A stretch of 64,000 nt of DNA, taken from assembly GCF_031143425.1 (NCBI RefSeq), contig NC_090451.1, positions 351,858,339 through 351,922,338 on the forward strand, given 5' to 3'. Numbering within the stretch: position 1 is the first letter of the stretch; the number at the start of each line of letters is the position of its first letter. Source of the stretch: Pleurodeles waltl. Taxonomy: Eukaryota; Chordata; Amphibia; Caudata; Salamandridae. Under the pieces are notes generated by a model that ran no database searches, was not told the origin of the DNA, and saw nothing but the letters and a program-made list of their open reading frames with translations. Below, piece by piece: positions 1 through 12,406 of the stretch. The translations under genes were made by a program, and so were the position numbers.

Positions 1-3000
1 ACGTCCCCCACTGGATTCCCCAGCTCCCACTCCCAAGCTCTCTGCACCACACATACTGCACCTGGCTGATCCCACTGTAGTGCTATATAAAACAATGTAA
101 TTAAGTGTCTCCCATTCCCCCAATGTATCATTCCATTCAACACCTTAGAAGACGGCAGGGACGCCTGGAAATCGCACCAGACTTCCCATGCAACACTTTC
201 CACTTTGGCATATTGCAGGAATTGGCCCTTACTCAAACCAAACGTGTTCTGTGCCTCCTAAAAGGATATACATTTTTCATTAGGAAATAAATCCCCCGCC
301 ACAAGACATCCCCCCTGCTCTCCAGCTTTCCATAGACATGTATTTGTCAATACCACGGAAAGGAGCTAGGTCCCATATCTTAAGGTCCCTATCAAATGGG
401 CCACGGCGAAACTCCCTCTTAACGGCCTGCTCCCAGATCCTTGCAGTACTTCTAACCAGATATGGGACATTTGTCTCTGATGGACCGCCTTTCATCAGTA
501 TGTGCGCTAGCGTGTTATTGCTCATCATTCCTTCATACAGTCGCCTCTCCAAGATATCCGACTCCACCATCCACTTTGCAGCATGTTGCAAGTGCACAGC
601 ATAATAGTATAGCCTGATATTAGGGATAGCCAACCCCATCCTACAAATTCTTCTGCAGTGTGGACAGTTTTGTACCAGGTACAGACAACATGGCAGAAAA
701 TCCATCTTTCAAAAGCTGCTCTTTCCATTACAGAGAGAGGAAGCCTGTTCCAGAACAAAACTGAGCACTCAAGAGCTGTTACCACTCTTTACACACTACA
801 TGCTTCATTCGCCACTGCAGTGTGAGTTACCCATAAGCCCAAGTACCTGAAAGTCTGGAGTTCCCACCAGAGACCCACTACTGGTAATTCATCCACCTGT
901 TTACCCTAAAGCATCCCTAGAGGAAACAGGAGTGACGTATGTGTATTAACCCTAAGTCCCGATACGGCCCAAACTCATCCAACACCCTCAGTAAAAGGGG
1001 AACCAAAACCCCTGGCCATCGAAGGTATACCAAAGCATCAAAATGATGTGGGTGGCAAGTCCTACCTGAATGCCTCAGGGGGCCAGCACCCCTCACAACC
1101 ATACTGCCAACGGTTCCACCGCTAGAGCAAAGAGGAGTGGTGGCAGTGGACACCCCTGTCTGGTTCCCCTTCCAATCACCAATGATTCAGAGAGTTCACC
1201 GCCCAATCGTACTGTAGGCACGGTGTAAAGCAAGCAAACCCACGCACTAAATTTGGGGCCAAACCCCATACCCTGCAGTACTGCCATAAGATAGTTCCAC
1301 TCCTCCGTATCAAAAGCCTTCTCTAGGTCTAATGACACCAGTGCCAGTTCATCCTCTACATCTATGGTCTCATGCAAAACATGTGCCAAATGACGCAGAT
1401 TAAAGGTCGTACTACTGCCAGGCATAAAACCACATTGTTCCTAATGCACCAATTCCCGAACTACTCCACGCAGCCTGGTAGCCAATATCTTACAAAGGAT
1501 TTTAACATCACAGTTCAGCATTGTGAGCGGATGATAGGAAGAGGGGTCACTAGACTCAACCCCAGGCTTGAGCATGAGGCAAACAATGCCCTGTCGCAAG
1601 GATTCCAGCAGGATGCCCTGCACATGTGGTGCCTCAAACACTGACAATAATTTATCTTGCAGGAGGGGGGGAGTAGATCTGGTAACGCTCAACAGGAAAC
1701 CCGTCCCCCCAGTGTCTTAGAGTTATACAATGCGGGCACTGCTTCACCCACCTCCTCTATAGTTATTGCATTATCCAGGTCTGTCGCATCTGACACCAGC
1801 GGGCCAGCGCGTGACAGTCTGCAAATGCTCTGCTAGTACTCTTGAGATGTCCCTACAGTTAGTAACCTGTGCACCTGCTGCGTAATGAATATGCAAGATG
1901 GGGGAAGATTCCACTTCATGCTTGTAGGATCCATGCCAGCAACCTGCCAGATTTATCCCCTCCCAATGTAGCCGCTATCTGTACGATCTAAGGGTTAGCT
2001 TATCCAGCATCTCCCAACACCTACTTACTTCCCTATGCAATCGAAGCTGCTCTCTTTCCGCCTCCCTCATTTGAAGGGCCTGGCATTTTATATCCACCAA
2101 CTTCCACTCCCATTTTTTGAAATCTTGTTCCAATTGCCTACGCACCCCACATGTGGTCCCTTTACACACTCCTCTCAGAACTGCTTTTATTGCCTCCCAC
2201 TCCATCCCTATGGTTGTTGTGGCACCCCAATTCATGTTCATGTAGTAATAATTGCCACTCCCAGTTTTTCACGACACACAGCATCTGTCAAAAAATCTGG
2301 GGGCATGCGCCAGATACGTGTCACCCGCTGTCTGATCCCCATTCCAGCTGCATCAACACCAGGGCATGATCAGATAAAAACCTCCCCAAATGTGTTATAT
2401 CCAATACTTGCATGCAATTCAGGGCACCCAGGAGGAATCACTCTATACCTGTTATGCGTTTTGGAGTGCCATGTGTGACGTGTATTCCCTACCCTCCGGG
2501 TGCAATTCACTACATCCATCCCATAATCCTAAATTGTGCATGAACGCTATAAGGGATCTCTTCATCAACGATTTAGTGCCCTGTTCAGGAGGATGACGAT
2601 CTTTCTCACCATCCAATATACAACTGTAGTCTCCAGCCCACACAATAGGAGAGCCCACACCAACCTCCAGCACCCCAGCTACATTGTCGTAGAAGGAATG
2701 ATCATCTGTGTTAGGTACAGAAGTATTGAGTATAGTAAGGGCGCACCATCCAACGTACCCTGCAAGATGATGTACCGCCCCTCAACATCAGCTTCACTTT
2801 AAACATGCTTAAATGGAACCCCTGGCACCACCCATATTGCTACTCCCCTTGCATAAGAGGAGAAAGACAAGGAGAACAACTGGCCTGCTATTTCTTGGCA
2901 AGCTTCTGGGATTCCTCCTCCATCATATGGGTTTCCTGTAAACAGGCTATTTGAATCTTATGCCATCTCAGAAAGGAATATACTCTCTATTGCGGAATGT

Positions 3001-3052
3001 AGTCTTTCAGCCCCCTGACATTCCATGTCTGTATATTACGCTGTCGACCCAT
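1..3052 (-). pseudogene. L1-A ORF2 remnant (endonuclease + reverse transcriptase)
   Basis: The start codon at 3052 opens a frame with the L1 endonuclease opening WNVRGL, followed by ACLQETH with the catalytic Glu near 2920. A decayed GDxxCxLD block (the GGDFN motif position) lies in 2452-2673. The reverse transcriptase follows: LNCDVKILCKILATRL (1441-1692), then VSLDLEKAFDTEEW and GRGTRQGCPLPPLLFALAVEPL (1093-1425). The post-RT segment LYYYAVHLQHAAKWM is at 280-705. Function in an intact L1: nick target DNA and prime reverse transcription on it. Here the frame is broken by many stops and frameshifts, and about 0.5 kb or more of the C-terminus is beyond the window. Confidence 0.85.
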
Positions 3053-3074
3053 GGTAACACATTGTATTCTCCAT

Positions 3075-3938
3075 CTGCTATCAACTTCTCTCTGCCTCCC
3101 CACCCCTGTCGGAGGAAGGCAGTCTGATTACCTATTTCACATCTCATATACGATTATGCACTGTAGATAGAACCAGGAGACGTATGCAAACATGCACCTA
3201 CTGAACAATTCCCAACCCCCCTTTCTACCCTGGATAAATAGTAAAACCAATGCATCAAAACATACTGTAGATCCATATGAGTGAATGCTGCCAGGAAAAC
3301 AGCCTAAAACCACAATACCCCAAACACTAGATCCTACCACAACTGTGGAGGTAACCTCCGCCCCACCCTGTATGCTAAATACCCTGTGCCTGTATTTCTA
3401 ATCTGTCATGTCCCAATGAGGGCAGTACCCCCGCTGCGCCATAGCCCCCAGGCTGCAGCACATCCCTGATCCATCTCTCCACAAAGACCTCTGCGTTGGA
3501 ATCCTCTGCACACTCCGGGAATCCGAGAAGGCAGACATTATTGCGTCTGGACCTACCCCCAGAGTCCTCCAGTCTCTCCACCAGAGCCCCAGATTTCGAG
3601 GTCACCTGTGCCGTCTGTTTCTGCAAAGTATCAACCTCTGTCTCTAACTCCAAAATGGACCCCTACGCTACTTTAACCTTATCAGATAACTTCCGGAGGT
3701 CCACCCGGAGAGGGTTCACCGCTACAGCCACTGTCTCTATTTTCCCCTCAAGGGCAGCCCGGGAGCCCTGAATTGCTGCAAGAAGTCCAGCATGAGGCAG
3801 TTCCTCTGCAGTGACAGGTGTGCCCAAGCCATCGCTGAACTCACCCAGTCTTGTCTGGCACTATGGCAATGGAGTAGGAGTAGTGTATTGCACTATGGTG
3901 TTCCCCTGCGACATGGTTGTCTGCCTGTGCTGCCCCAT
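3075..3938 (-). pseudogene. L1-A ORF1 remnant (RNA-binding coiled-coil protein)
   Basis: Read from the ATG at 3938 the frame gives MGQHRQ, then a segment resembling the conserved L1 ORF1 run of AAIQGSRAALEGKIETVA and NPLRVDLRKLSDKVKVA, then a coiled coil (LETEVDTLQKQTAQV) and the RRM entry RSRRNNVCLLGFPE at 3375-3653. ORF1 proteins trimerise and coat the L1 RNA. In-frame stops lie near 3866 and just before the coiled coil, and the C-terminal domain is not recognisable past about 3375. ORF1 sits directly upstream of ORF2, as in L1. Confidence 0.8.
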
Positions 3939-4575
3939 CTTGCCACCCACCAGGGGGAACCGGGCTGGTGCTCAGCACAGCTCCCTCTCCACCGGTCCAC
4001 AATCCGCCCTGCAGAGCCACGCCACAACAGGTCTGCCACAGCGGCACGCTAGTCGGCCCAACCGCCAGCCCGTGCACTCTCTCTGTCCGCAGCCATGCCA
4101 CACCACGGCCTACCCTGTCCTCGAGGCCTGGAGACAACCAGGATGAAGGGCGTGATGGCAGGGCACTTCCAGGCCCCGGAGTCTGCTTGCAGTCCCACAC
4201 TCTGGCCCGGACCGCCACACGGGTTGTGAAACTCGGGGCGGCCCGCAGCCCCGCCTCACCGGCCGGACACACCACCCACACACGGTCCGACCGGGGCAGC
4301 AGGTCCACCGGAGGAGGCAGCAGCAGCTCCCCCGGTTCACTCCCAGGCCGGCGATTACCATGAGGCCCGGACCGGGCCTCACTCATCGCCGGGGCCGCAA
4401 GCCCCTGAACACCTGGATTGGTTATTCCAGCTGTCATGAGGGTTGGGGCGTCCATCTTCACCTAGGGGGACTCGAAAATCTCCAGGCATGGCACGATGCT
4501 TGCAGGATTAGGCCGAGACGGCGAGGAGCTTCTTAGAAGCACGCCCTGCCCGCCATCTTCCTTGGCCACACCCCA

Positions 4576-5203
4576 GGTTGGAGAGTTAATGAGCAAAATG
4601 CTTACCAAATACTGTGGTGCAGGAGTCGTCAGCAGAGGAAACCCTAGCCAAGTGCTTATGGAGATACTGTGGTGAAGGAGTCCTGCACAGACTAAATTTC
4701 TGAGCCTTGCGAGTGTACAGAAGGAGGGAGTTATTTCTTCATTAATAAGGCCTTCAAAACTGGGCGGGCAGGTTGAAACAAGGAGACCAGCTTACTTAGT
4801 GCAGGTCATGCTCTCATGGTTAAGGAAGAGGCGGACTCTAATTGGACCAAGAACGCGAGAGGGGACAGGAATATGGAAGTTCCTCTCAACCTAAAGTCAA
4901 CTGATTTTTAGGAACAATTATAGGTGACATAAGAACCAGCCCGCACAAGAGCCAGGTACTACAGTCAAAGATGTAGGCAAGATGAATAACCTAGACACTT
5001 AAACGCTGCAAACGTCTCAAATATATTGAATCCTTATGTCTGTGCTTGCTCCACTGACACAGTGTTGGCTTTAACCAAGATTATTGCTCAGTCTACATCC
5101 TAGAGCTCTAGCTTTATAATTGAATCATTGTTCACTACTATACTGGAGAAAACAGGAGATGAAGCATACTCCAAACTCTTTTCCCTCTTCTCTAAGCAGT
5201 AAA
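4576..5203. other. Sequence between L1-A and L1-B
   Basis: No gene found. It contains an imperfect direct duplication: two copies of roughly 60 bp around 4597-4630 and 4650-4685 share an ATACTGTGGTG(C/A)AGGAGTC core. This could be the 5' untranslated region of L1-B or unrelated intron sequence; nothing decides between them. Confidence 0.4.
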
Positions 5204-5934
5204 ATGTCAGATATTGAGCAGAAAATAGACACTTACTCTGTTTAGTTGGAGAAGGTGAAAACACCGGTATCTATTTTAGAAGACACCCAGGGTAAGCGCA
5301 AGTCCACTTATAGCTCTCATACAAAGAAAATTAAAATCTTCAAGTCCCTTTTGGAGGATCTGGAGAATCTTCTCAGGGGGTTGGATCTGCGACTTGTAGA
5401 AGTACCCAAAAGGAAAGTAACTTCACCAAAAGAAGGTGTTGAAGACCTAATTCAAACTCAAACTCTCTGGAGTTTAAGGGAGCCTAACTATCAAGAAGGC
5501 ACACTGGGTTCCATTTATGGAATACTCAAACAGTGCACACCCTCGTACAGTATGGGTAAACTTCAGAATATGAGAAAGGGTCTTCTCACAAGCAATAAAA
5601 CGGCAGAGCTTTAAATCCTCAAATTATTTCAGTTTTCAAGTGTTTCAGGATATGACCTTTGAGACATCAAAGCTCCTGAGGGAGCTTTAGCTTTTGATAC
5701 CTTTGTTCAAAGCAGAGGGGTGCTCAGGCTATGCAAGTGCAGCCTGCCAGACTTAAGTTGTTGGTAAATAGAATGTTCAACATCTTTCAGGTGGTAGAGG
5801 AAGTGAATACTTATTTTTGCAACCTTCACAAAAAAAGAGCCAAGGAAAGGTACTTAATGATACATAATTGTTTTAAGTTATATGGTGATGAGGAGGATGA
5901 ATTCTGGTTCAAGATTACAAGGCTTTTTGTTTAG
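5204..5934 (+). pseudogene. L1-B ORF1 remnant
   Basis: The ATG at 5204 begins MSDIEQKIDTYSV, then a stop. The longer open piece at 5246-5614 contains LLEDLENLLRGLDLRLVEVP, a decayed form of the ORF1 block LEDxENRSRRxNLRLxGxPE at the coiled-coil/RRM border. A second piece at 5731-5934 could be the C-terminal domain. Identification rests mainly on that block and on its position ahead of an ORF2. Confidence 0.6.
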
Positions 5935-6489
5935 AGTCTCAGTCAAAAGAGGAAGAGCAAAGTGTAGGGGAGGGTGTACTTCTGGAGGAATAAGGTAAAA
6001 GGCATGGTACTATAAGGAAGGGGTGCACTGTCTGTTTGGATCTTTGTGGGGTAGTGGCTAGCCTGGATGCTTGGCAGTGGGTGCATTCACTTGGAGGGAA
6101 CCACCTAAGCGATGGACAGAGAAGTTTCTGGGGTGCTTAGCAGGTGAAGAAGGGGAGATGTGTTTTCGGCAACAAGAAGGGGAGAATTGGGGGAAGTGGG
6201 AACAGGGATGGGCAGAAAGGCATCAGTTATCAGATGAAACTGACTGTTGCCTTGGTTAAAAGACAATTTCCCAGAAAACTAGAGGGACCTTTCTTAAAAT
6301 GGAGGTTGGGTGTAGAAGAGAGGAGTGAGATATGATGATAGGGATTGTGGGATTATGTCTACGGGCGCACCAAGGTACATTTTGATCCAATATTTATTTG
6401 TCAACCATGAATAGGTGTACGTTTGGTGATTTATCTATGAATATGGTTTGAATTATAGAAGGAAATGCCCGACAGTCTTGACCTGGATA

Positions 6490-7802
6490 AACATTCTTCC
6501 AGTTAATGCTGTATTCCTCTACTTCTGTAGCTCACAGGGGGAGTGATTGGGGTGCAATACTGGCCAGCAAGAGGTTTGAGGACAGTATTATTGAATTACT
6601 TACAGATGAAATGGAAAGATGGGTGATTGTAGAGATTTTAATACATCAAGCACTAACTATGTTAGTCTTGCTGTATCGGTCAATCCTTGATGAGCCAGAA
6701 TCTATCTAAGACTTGACTTTTCAATTAGCCTAATTCTCAACCATATTTTTTGAGGCAACTTTAATTTTGTTCAAATCCCATAGCTTGATAGCAGTAACCT
6801 TAAGGGCACTCAAAGAAAACCAAAATTGACGCAAGCCATGACCTTGGTATGTGCTGTTTCGTAATCAAAAACAGTATACTTTTTTCGGCTTGTTTCCAAA
6901 CAGCTTCAAGGATAGATGTTTTCCTTATTTCAGATTGTTTGCCAAAAGCAACTTTTTCCCATACACCTAACTGTTTTTCAGATCACATGTGGGTTTGCTA
7001 AGAAATTTCTCTACCATCAGTAACTGGCCCATGTATGGGTGGTTGCTCAATAAAGCCTTACTTTCAAAGGAACTCTTTTTGAAAGAAATGGGGAGTATGA
7101 CTCTGTTCTTTGTGGAAAAATAAAGGCTTTTTGTTGCTGGAAAATGTCTGAAAGGCATATAAGATAACAATGAGGAGTGAGGTTGTAGCTTTTGAAAGCA
7201 TTTATAAAAAGATCAAGAATTATACATTTCACATGCTCTCAAGTGTGCTCCCACTAGCTGAAACTAGATTGCACCAGGTACAGAATAAGCAGAGATATTT
7301 AAATAGTCCGCTAAGAAGCAAGTTCAGCATTTCCTGATGAAAAACGAAATCCTCAGTGCACAGACATACGTCCAACAACTATATGAGGAGGGAGATTTTA
7401 GTGGTAGGTGTATTCAGATTTGAAGCATGAGAAATAATGTTACTAAAATAAAAGATCACAGAACCGGAACTATAGAGGAGGATAATGAGGAAATAAAGAC
7501 TATTTTTGTTGAACGCTTATGTAAAATATATGTGTAAAATAAACACCTTTAGATCTTGATCTTAATGTAATTTTTTTTAGATCAGGCCCAAATTCTGTCT
7601 CATTCGTCCAATGTCGAAGTAGTGAAGGTGGTAAAAGAGTTCCCAAGATGTAAGGCTCCTGGTAAGCATGACTGTCCAGCCGAATTTTACAATTTTGTGC
7701 TTAAGAGAGGAATATTAACATGATTCCTTAAGAAGGATAAAAATCCAGTGGCGGTACACTCTTATCCTTCTTTTACCCTGTTAAACACAGTATAAGATTA
7801 TC
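6490..7802 (+). pseudogene. L1-B ORF2, 5' part (endonuclease to start of RT)
   Basis: Six-frame reading gives scattered L1 ORF2 matches: GDCRDFNTS near 6625 (GGDFN position), a linker with the alternating Trp/Leu pattern of L1 ORF2 around 7000-7300, and at 7620-7800 the RT entry FPRCKAPGKHDCPAEFYNF followed by KKDKNPVAVHSYPSFTLLN. Every frame is broken. The match stops at 7802, where DIRS-A starts, and resumes at 12885. Confidence 0.65.
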
Positions 7803-7997
7803 TTATAGAGACTTCTAGTTGCAGATTCCTTACCTTTGAATTCCCCAGGCGTCAGTCTGGATCCGGAGATTTTTCTTCGAGCAGTACCTCTGCGCGCCGT
7901 CAGGTGGCGTCGATCGACTCCACGGGTGTCGTTTACGTCGTGTTCACCGTGATGACGTCACAGTATATAGGTGTCACACCGGCGTGCCGTCAGTTCT
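7803..7997 (+). repeat. DIRS-A left inverted terminal repeat
   Basis: The stretch beginning TAGAGACTTCTAGTTGCAG at 7806 is the reverse complement, with scattered mismatches, of the right end up to about 12830. The right end extends some 35-50 bp further, which is normal for DIRS elements because the missing outer piece is templated from the internal region. The repeat carries a cAMP-response-like site and a TATA box. Confidence 0.9.
7953..7969 (+). promoter_or_regulatory. CRE-like site followed by TATA box in DIRS-A terminal repeat
   Basis: TGACGTCA at 7953-7960 is the palindromic ATF/CREB consensus and is followed at once by TATATA at 7964-7969, about 130 bp ahead of the gag start at 8100. 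The inverted right repeat holds the mirrored pair (TATATAT at 12676-12682 and GACGTCA at 12689-12695), so both ends may have had promoter activity. Binding is inferred from the motif only. Confidence 0.5.
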
Positions 7998-8099
7998 TTT
8001 CTTTCCGCGCCAACCTACACACAGATCTGGAGAGAGCTACCTCAGTCATTTTTTGACTACGAAGACATTTTTGTCGAATTATTTTCAACGAGGTTGTGG

Positions 8100-9690
8100 A
8101 TGTCCCGCGAGACCTGTTTGAAGCCCTGCGACTTCTGTCACGAATGATGTTGGTGGCCGACCCGCACCTCGTGTGTCTTTTGTGTCAGGAGCGCAATCTC
8201 GATCGTAGGTCATGCTTCGAGTGTCGGGCCATGAACCCGAAAGCTGTGAGGGAGTGGTCCCTAAAGCTAATGGCGGCCTGACACTCGACTCCCCTGTGCT
8301 CACGATCTTGTTCGAGAGGAAGGTCTCTAGACCGGTCACGGAGTCACCACCACTCTTCGTCTTCGAAATCATTGGGACATTTGGGTCATAAGAAAAAGAA
8401 GCCAAAGAAGGACAAGCGTTCTTCGACTTCACCCCGTCTCTGATTCGGCACAGGAAGAGCGTTGACGCTCTAGGCCTCTGTCCTCGGAGCCTTCATCTGG
8501 GTCCACTTTGCGTTTCCCGGGAGCTGGAGCCACCCCTGCCCAGCTCAGAGAGTTTTATGAGGCAAATCGCCTCATTTTTGGCCACCAGAACCAATCTCGG
8601 ATCCGTCCTAATGCCGGTCGTGCCACAGCGACCTTCTCTGGCATCTGGTCAGACGTCGACGCTCCCGACGTCAGTTGGGGCCCACAATCGACATTGATCC
8701 CATTCTCATACCCGACGACCCGGAGAGGCACTGACAGACGTTCTTTTGGGTACTTGGTCCAGACCCAGCATAGGGGCTCCTGTGAATAGGACGATTGCCC
8801 GCCACCATAGGCCTGCCCCGACAGACCCAAAATTCCTCACCCAAGACCCCACGCCTGAGAGCCTTGTCATCCAGGCATCTTCATTGAGTGCATTCCCTGC
8901 CGCTCTCCCGGATAGGAAATCAAAAAGACTGGACACCTTGGGGAAGAAGTTGTTTTCTTCCAACAGTCTAGCGCTGCGGTCTGTGAATACCACATGCCTT
9001 TTGGGCTGCTATTCCCATCCTCTCTGGGATACAAGAGTGTTGTCTAGAGTTCCGGAGGAGGCCTGGACTGTCCTTTCCCAAGCCGAGACAGATGGGAGGG
9101 ACGCAGCAAAGTTCATGATTCGTTGTGGACTGGATGCGACCGACTCTCTGGGCAGATTGGTTGCATCAACTGTGGTATTGAGACTCCACACCTGGCTGAG
9201 AACATCGGGCTTCTCAGGGAATGTGAAGCAATCTCTGATGGACATGTCCTTTGATGGCAAGGTGGACTCAGCGCTCGAGCGCTTCAAGGATTCCCGAGCC
9301 ACGGCCCGGTCCATTGGCCTTGTGCCTGCTCCTAGACTCCAGCAGTTCCGCCTTTTGCCCCTTTGGTGGCTACGGAAGGGACACCAAACTGCGTTCTTTC
9401 CCCCCCTGGCCATAGACCCATGCATTATGTACAGCCCCTGATGCTGACGCAGTATCCCACGCTCCCAGGGATCAGGGAGCCAGCGGGTCGCTCAGTCTAC
9501 CACCACCCCCTCCTCAGCCTCCAAACTTTCCTAGTCCACAGGTACACCAGGAACCAGTTGGTGGCAGGATTTGCCATCACCTGCCCCAATGGCAATCCTG
9601 GGACAGGTGGGTTCTCCAGATTGTCTGAAGGGGCTACTCCCTCACCTTCGAGACACCTCCTCCAGCCAGGCCACCTTCATACAATCGCAT
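8100..9690 (+). pseudogene. DIRS-A gag-like ORF, degraded
   Basis: The ATG at 8100 begins MSRETCLKPCDFCHE. After a frameshift it continues with PHLVCLLCQERNLDRRSCFEC, a Cys-rich N-terminus, then a basic Lys/Ser stretch (GHKKKKPKKDKRS) near 8390. The longest open piece, 8746-9441, has the gag core LGKKLFSSNSLALRSVNTT. The same Cys-rich N-terminus and core occur in DIRS-B (37349 and about 39230) and DIRS-C (52453 and 63420), which supports a structural-protein role. At least two frameshifts and several stops. Confidence 0.75.
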
Positions 9691-11333
9691 ATTGAAGGAT
9701 CATATGGCTCTTCTCGGCGAGGAAGTCCAAGCCCTTTTGGCCAAAGGAGCTATAGAGAGGGTTCCATTGCCAGAAGTAGGTTGTGGTTGCTATTCCTGCT
9801 ACTTTCTAGTGCCGAAAAGGACAAGGGTCTTCATCCTATATTAGATCTTTGGTCCCTCAACCTCTTCCTCAAGAAGAAGTTCAAAATGTTGACATTGGCC
9901 CAGGTCCTATCTGCCCTCGACCCCGGAAACTGGATGGTAGCATCGGACTTGCAAGACGCATACTTCCACATCCCCGTCTTGCCGGCCCACAGACGTATAA
10001 CTACGATTCATGGCAGGTCACGAGTACTTTCAGTGTACCGTGCTCCCTTTTGGCCTTACCTGTGCCCCTCAGGTGTTCACGAAAGTGATGGTAGTGGTGG
10101 CAGCTCATGTGCACAGGTTAGGGTTCCCAGTCTTCCCCTACCTCAGTGATTGGCTGTTGAAGGCGAACTCGCCCCAGACAGTCATCTCCCACCTCCAGAT
10201 TACGGCGAACCTTTTGCATTTTCTGGGGTTCACTATCAAAGTCCCAAAGTCACACCTGACTCCTTCTCAGACGCTTCCTTTCATCGGAGCTGTTCCGAAA
10301 AGCGAGTCCAGGATATTCGGCTATGATACTGATGTTTCAGCCTCTATCTTGGATTTCAGTGAGAATGACTCTGAGGCTGCTGGGCCTAATGGCCTCCTTC
10401 ATCCTGCTAGTTCAAAAGGCCAGATGGCATATGCGGGCTCTGCAGTGGGACCTGAAGTTCCAGTGGGCACAGCATCAGGGGAATCTCTCCGACAAGGTAC
10501 AGATCTCGGAAGGAACTGCGAGAGACCTGCAGTGGTGGTTAACGAATCAGGATTGGGTCAAAGGCAAATCCCTTTCCTTTCCCCACCCAGATCTTACAGT
10601 AGTGACAGATGCGTCACTCCTGGGATGGGACGGCCACATGGGAGAGGCAGAGATCAGAGGCCTCTGATCTCCGGTGGAAACCGGACTCCCTATCAGTCTT
10701 CTGGAGCTCCGAGCGGTTCGACTAGCATTAAAAGCATTCCTTCCCTCTCTCAAAGGGAAAGCAGTGCAGGGGTTCACAGACAACACCACCATCATGTGGT
10801 ACTGCAACAAACAAGGCGGAGTGGGGCCATGGACCGTTTGTCAAGAGGCTCTTTGCCTCTGGACTTGGCCGAAACATCAGGGCATTTCCCTGGTGGTTCA
10901 ACACCTGGCGGGCTCCTTGAATGACAGAGCAGACGAGCTCAGCCGACGATGTGTGGTCGATCACGAATGGCGTCTCCATCCGGAGTGGGGAGAACCTTGG
11001 TTAGACTTGTTCGCCTCTGTAGAGAACGCGCAATGTCAGCTGTTTTGCGCGTTGGAGTTTCCAAGGCAGCACTCGCCCGGCGACAAGTGGAATTCAGGCC
11101 TCCTGTACGCCTTTCCGCCCATACCACTTCTGCCCAGAGTTCTGAAGATCAGGGAAGACCGGGCCCAAGTAATCCTGGTGGCTCCGGACTGGGCACGAAG
11201 AGTCTGGTATCCCGAGCTGTTGAGCATGGCCATAGCTCCTCCGATTAGACTGCCTGTTCGGGAGGATCCTCTGTTGCTGCAGCAGGAGAGGGTCATCCAT
11301 CCGAACCTGTCCACTCACCGCCTCCCTGCGTAG
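9691..11333 (+). pseudogene. DIRS-A reverse transcriptase / RNase H, degraded
   Basis: RT blocks in order: FLVPKR and HPILDLWSLN (9810-9860), SDLQDAYFHIPV (about 9950), then in another frame YFQCTVLPFGLTCAPQVF (10020-10080) and FPYLSDWLLK (10135-10160). The catalytic YxDD position reads YLSD, so one catalytic Asp is Ser. RNase H follows: VVTDASLLGWDGH (about 10600), then open from 10674 to 11333 with LLELRAVRLALKAF, TDNTTIMWYCNKQGG and HLAGSLNDRADELSR. The stretch after it (LDLFAS, VLVAPDWARRVWYPEL type) is the linker seen in DIRS/Ngaro polymerases. At least three frameshifts. Confidence 0.85.
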
Positions 11334-11339
11334 CGATTG

Positions 11340-12379
11340 AGCGTGACAGTTCACGTCTTTTGACCTGCCACCCGAAGTCTTTAACGTTATCTTGGCAGCC
11401 AGGTGTCCCTCAACCAAAACCGTATACGCCTGTCGTTGGAAGAAATTTGTGGCATGGTGCATCGACAAATCTGTCGATCTTCTATTTGCTCCTCTCTCTC
11501 AGATCCTTCTCTTTATTCTTTCCCTTGCCCAGCAGGGCTCCGCCCTAGGCACACTTACGAGATAATTCTCTGCTACCTCTGCTTTCTTGAGGTTACCAGA
11601 TCAGCCTTCTTTATTTAAATCTCCCATTGTTGGGAGGTTTCTTAAAGGCCTCACACATCTTTTTCCTCCTATCCCATTCATCATGCCCCAATGGGATCTA
11701 AACCTAGTATTAACATACCTTATGTGTGCCGTGTTTGAGCTGCTTCACAACTGTCCTTTACGGCTGTTACCATCAAGACTGTATTATTAGTTTCCATCAC
11801 CTCTGCCCGCACAGTAAGTGTGCTCCAGGCTCTTTCAACTAAACCACCTTTCCTGGCAGTACATCCTGACAAAGTGGTACTTCCCACAAAGGCTTCTTTT
11901 CTACCTAAAGTAGTGACACCCTTCCATGTCGGGCAGTCCATCACCTTGCCTACCTTTTATGCACCCCAAATCCCTCACATGAAGAGGAGAGACTCCACTG
12001 TCTGGACCCAAAAAGAGCGTTGGCGTTCTACCTTGATCGTACCAAAGACTTCCTGGTGGACGATCAACTCTTTGTAGGATATGTGGGTGCAGAGAAGTTG
12101 AAGGCAGTGCAGAAGAGGACCATTTCACGATGGGTGCTCATATGCATCAAAATGTGCTACTCTCTGGCTAAGAAGCAACCCCCTGAAGGTTTGCTTGTTC
12201 ACTCCACCAGAGCTACTGCTGCTACCACAGCACTAGCACAGGGCGTTCCAGACCTGGACATCTGACAGGCAGCAACATGGGCATCTCTGCACACTTTTAC
12301 CAAACACTACTGCCTGGACCGTCAGGTCGGAAGGCGCGGCTACTTTGGCCGTTCAGTCATGCAGGACTTCTTGGTGTGA
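11340..12379 (+). pseudogene. DIRS-A tyrosine recombinase, degraded
   Basis: Fragments in successive frames match the intact recombinase of DIRS-B. The C-terminal catalytic part is clearest: LLVHSTRATAATTALAQG near 12200-12245, one stop, then AATWASLHTFTKHYCLD ending near 12320. These hold the HxxR pair, the Trp/His box and the Tyr nucleophile. In an active element this enzyme inserts the circular DNA copy. The N-terminal and first-Arg regions (11403-11790) are broken by frameshifts and stops. Confidence 0.85.
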
Positions 12380-12406
12380 TCTTGGTTTGCAGCCCTCTAC
12401 CGGGGA

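Larger units (their letters stand above)
1..4575 (-). mobile_element. L1-A: L1-like LINE, 3' end cut off by the window edge
   Basis: A non-LTR retrotransposon read on the minus strand. From its 5' end (about 4575) it shows a CpG-rich leader, an ORF1 remnant (start at 3938) and an ORF2 remnant (start at 3052) with endonuclease and reverse transcriptase motifs that runs off the left edge. The 5' end is placed at the CCATCTTCCTTGGCCACACC stretch near 4560, because the same GC-rich ending with CCACACCCC closes L1-C at 26270. The poly(A) end and one target-site duplication lie outside the window. ORF order and motifs are those of the L1 clade. All reading frames are interrupted, so the copy is dead. 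Confidence 0.85.

Noticed and set aside
3841..4461. 206-codon minus-strand open frame
   Set aside because: CpG-rich L1-A leader overlapping the true ORF1 start in another frame; Pro/Gly/Arg-biased and without motifs.
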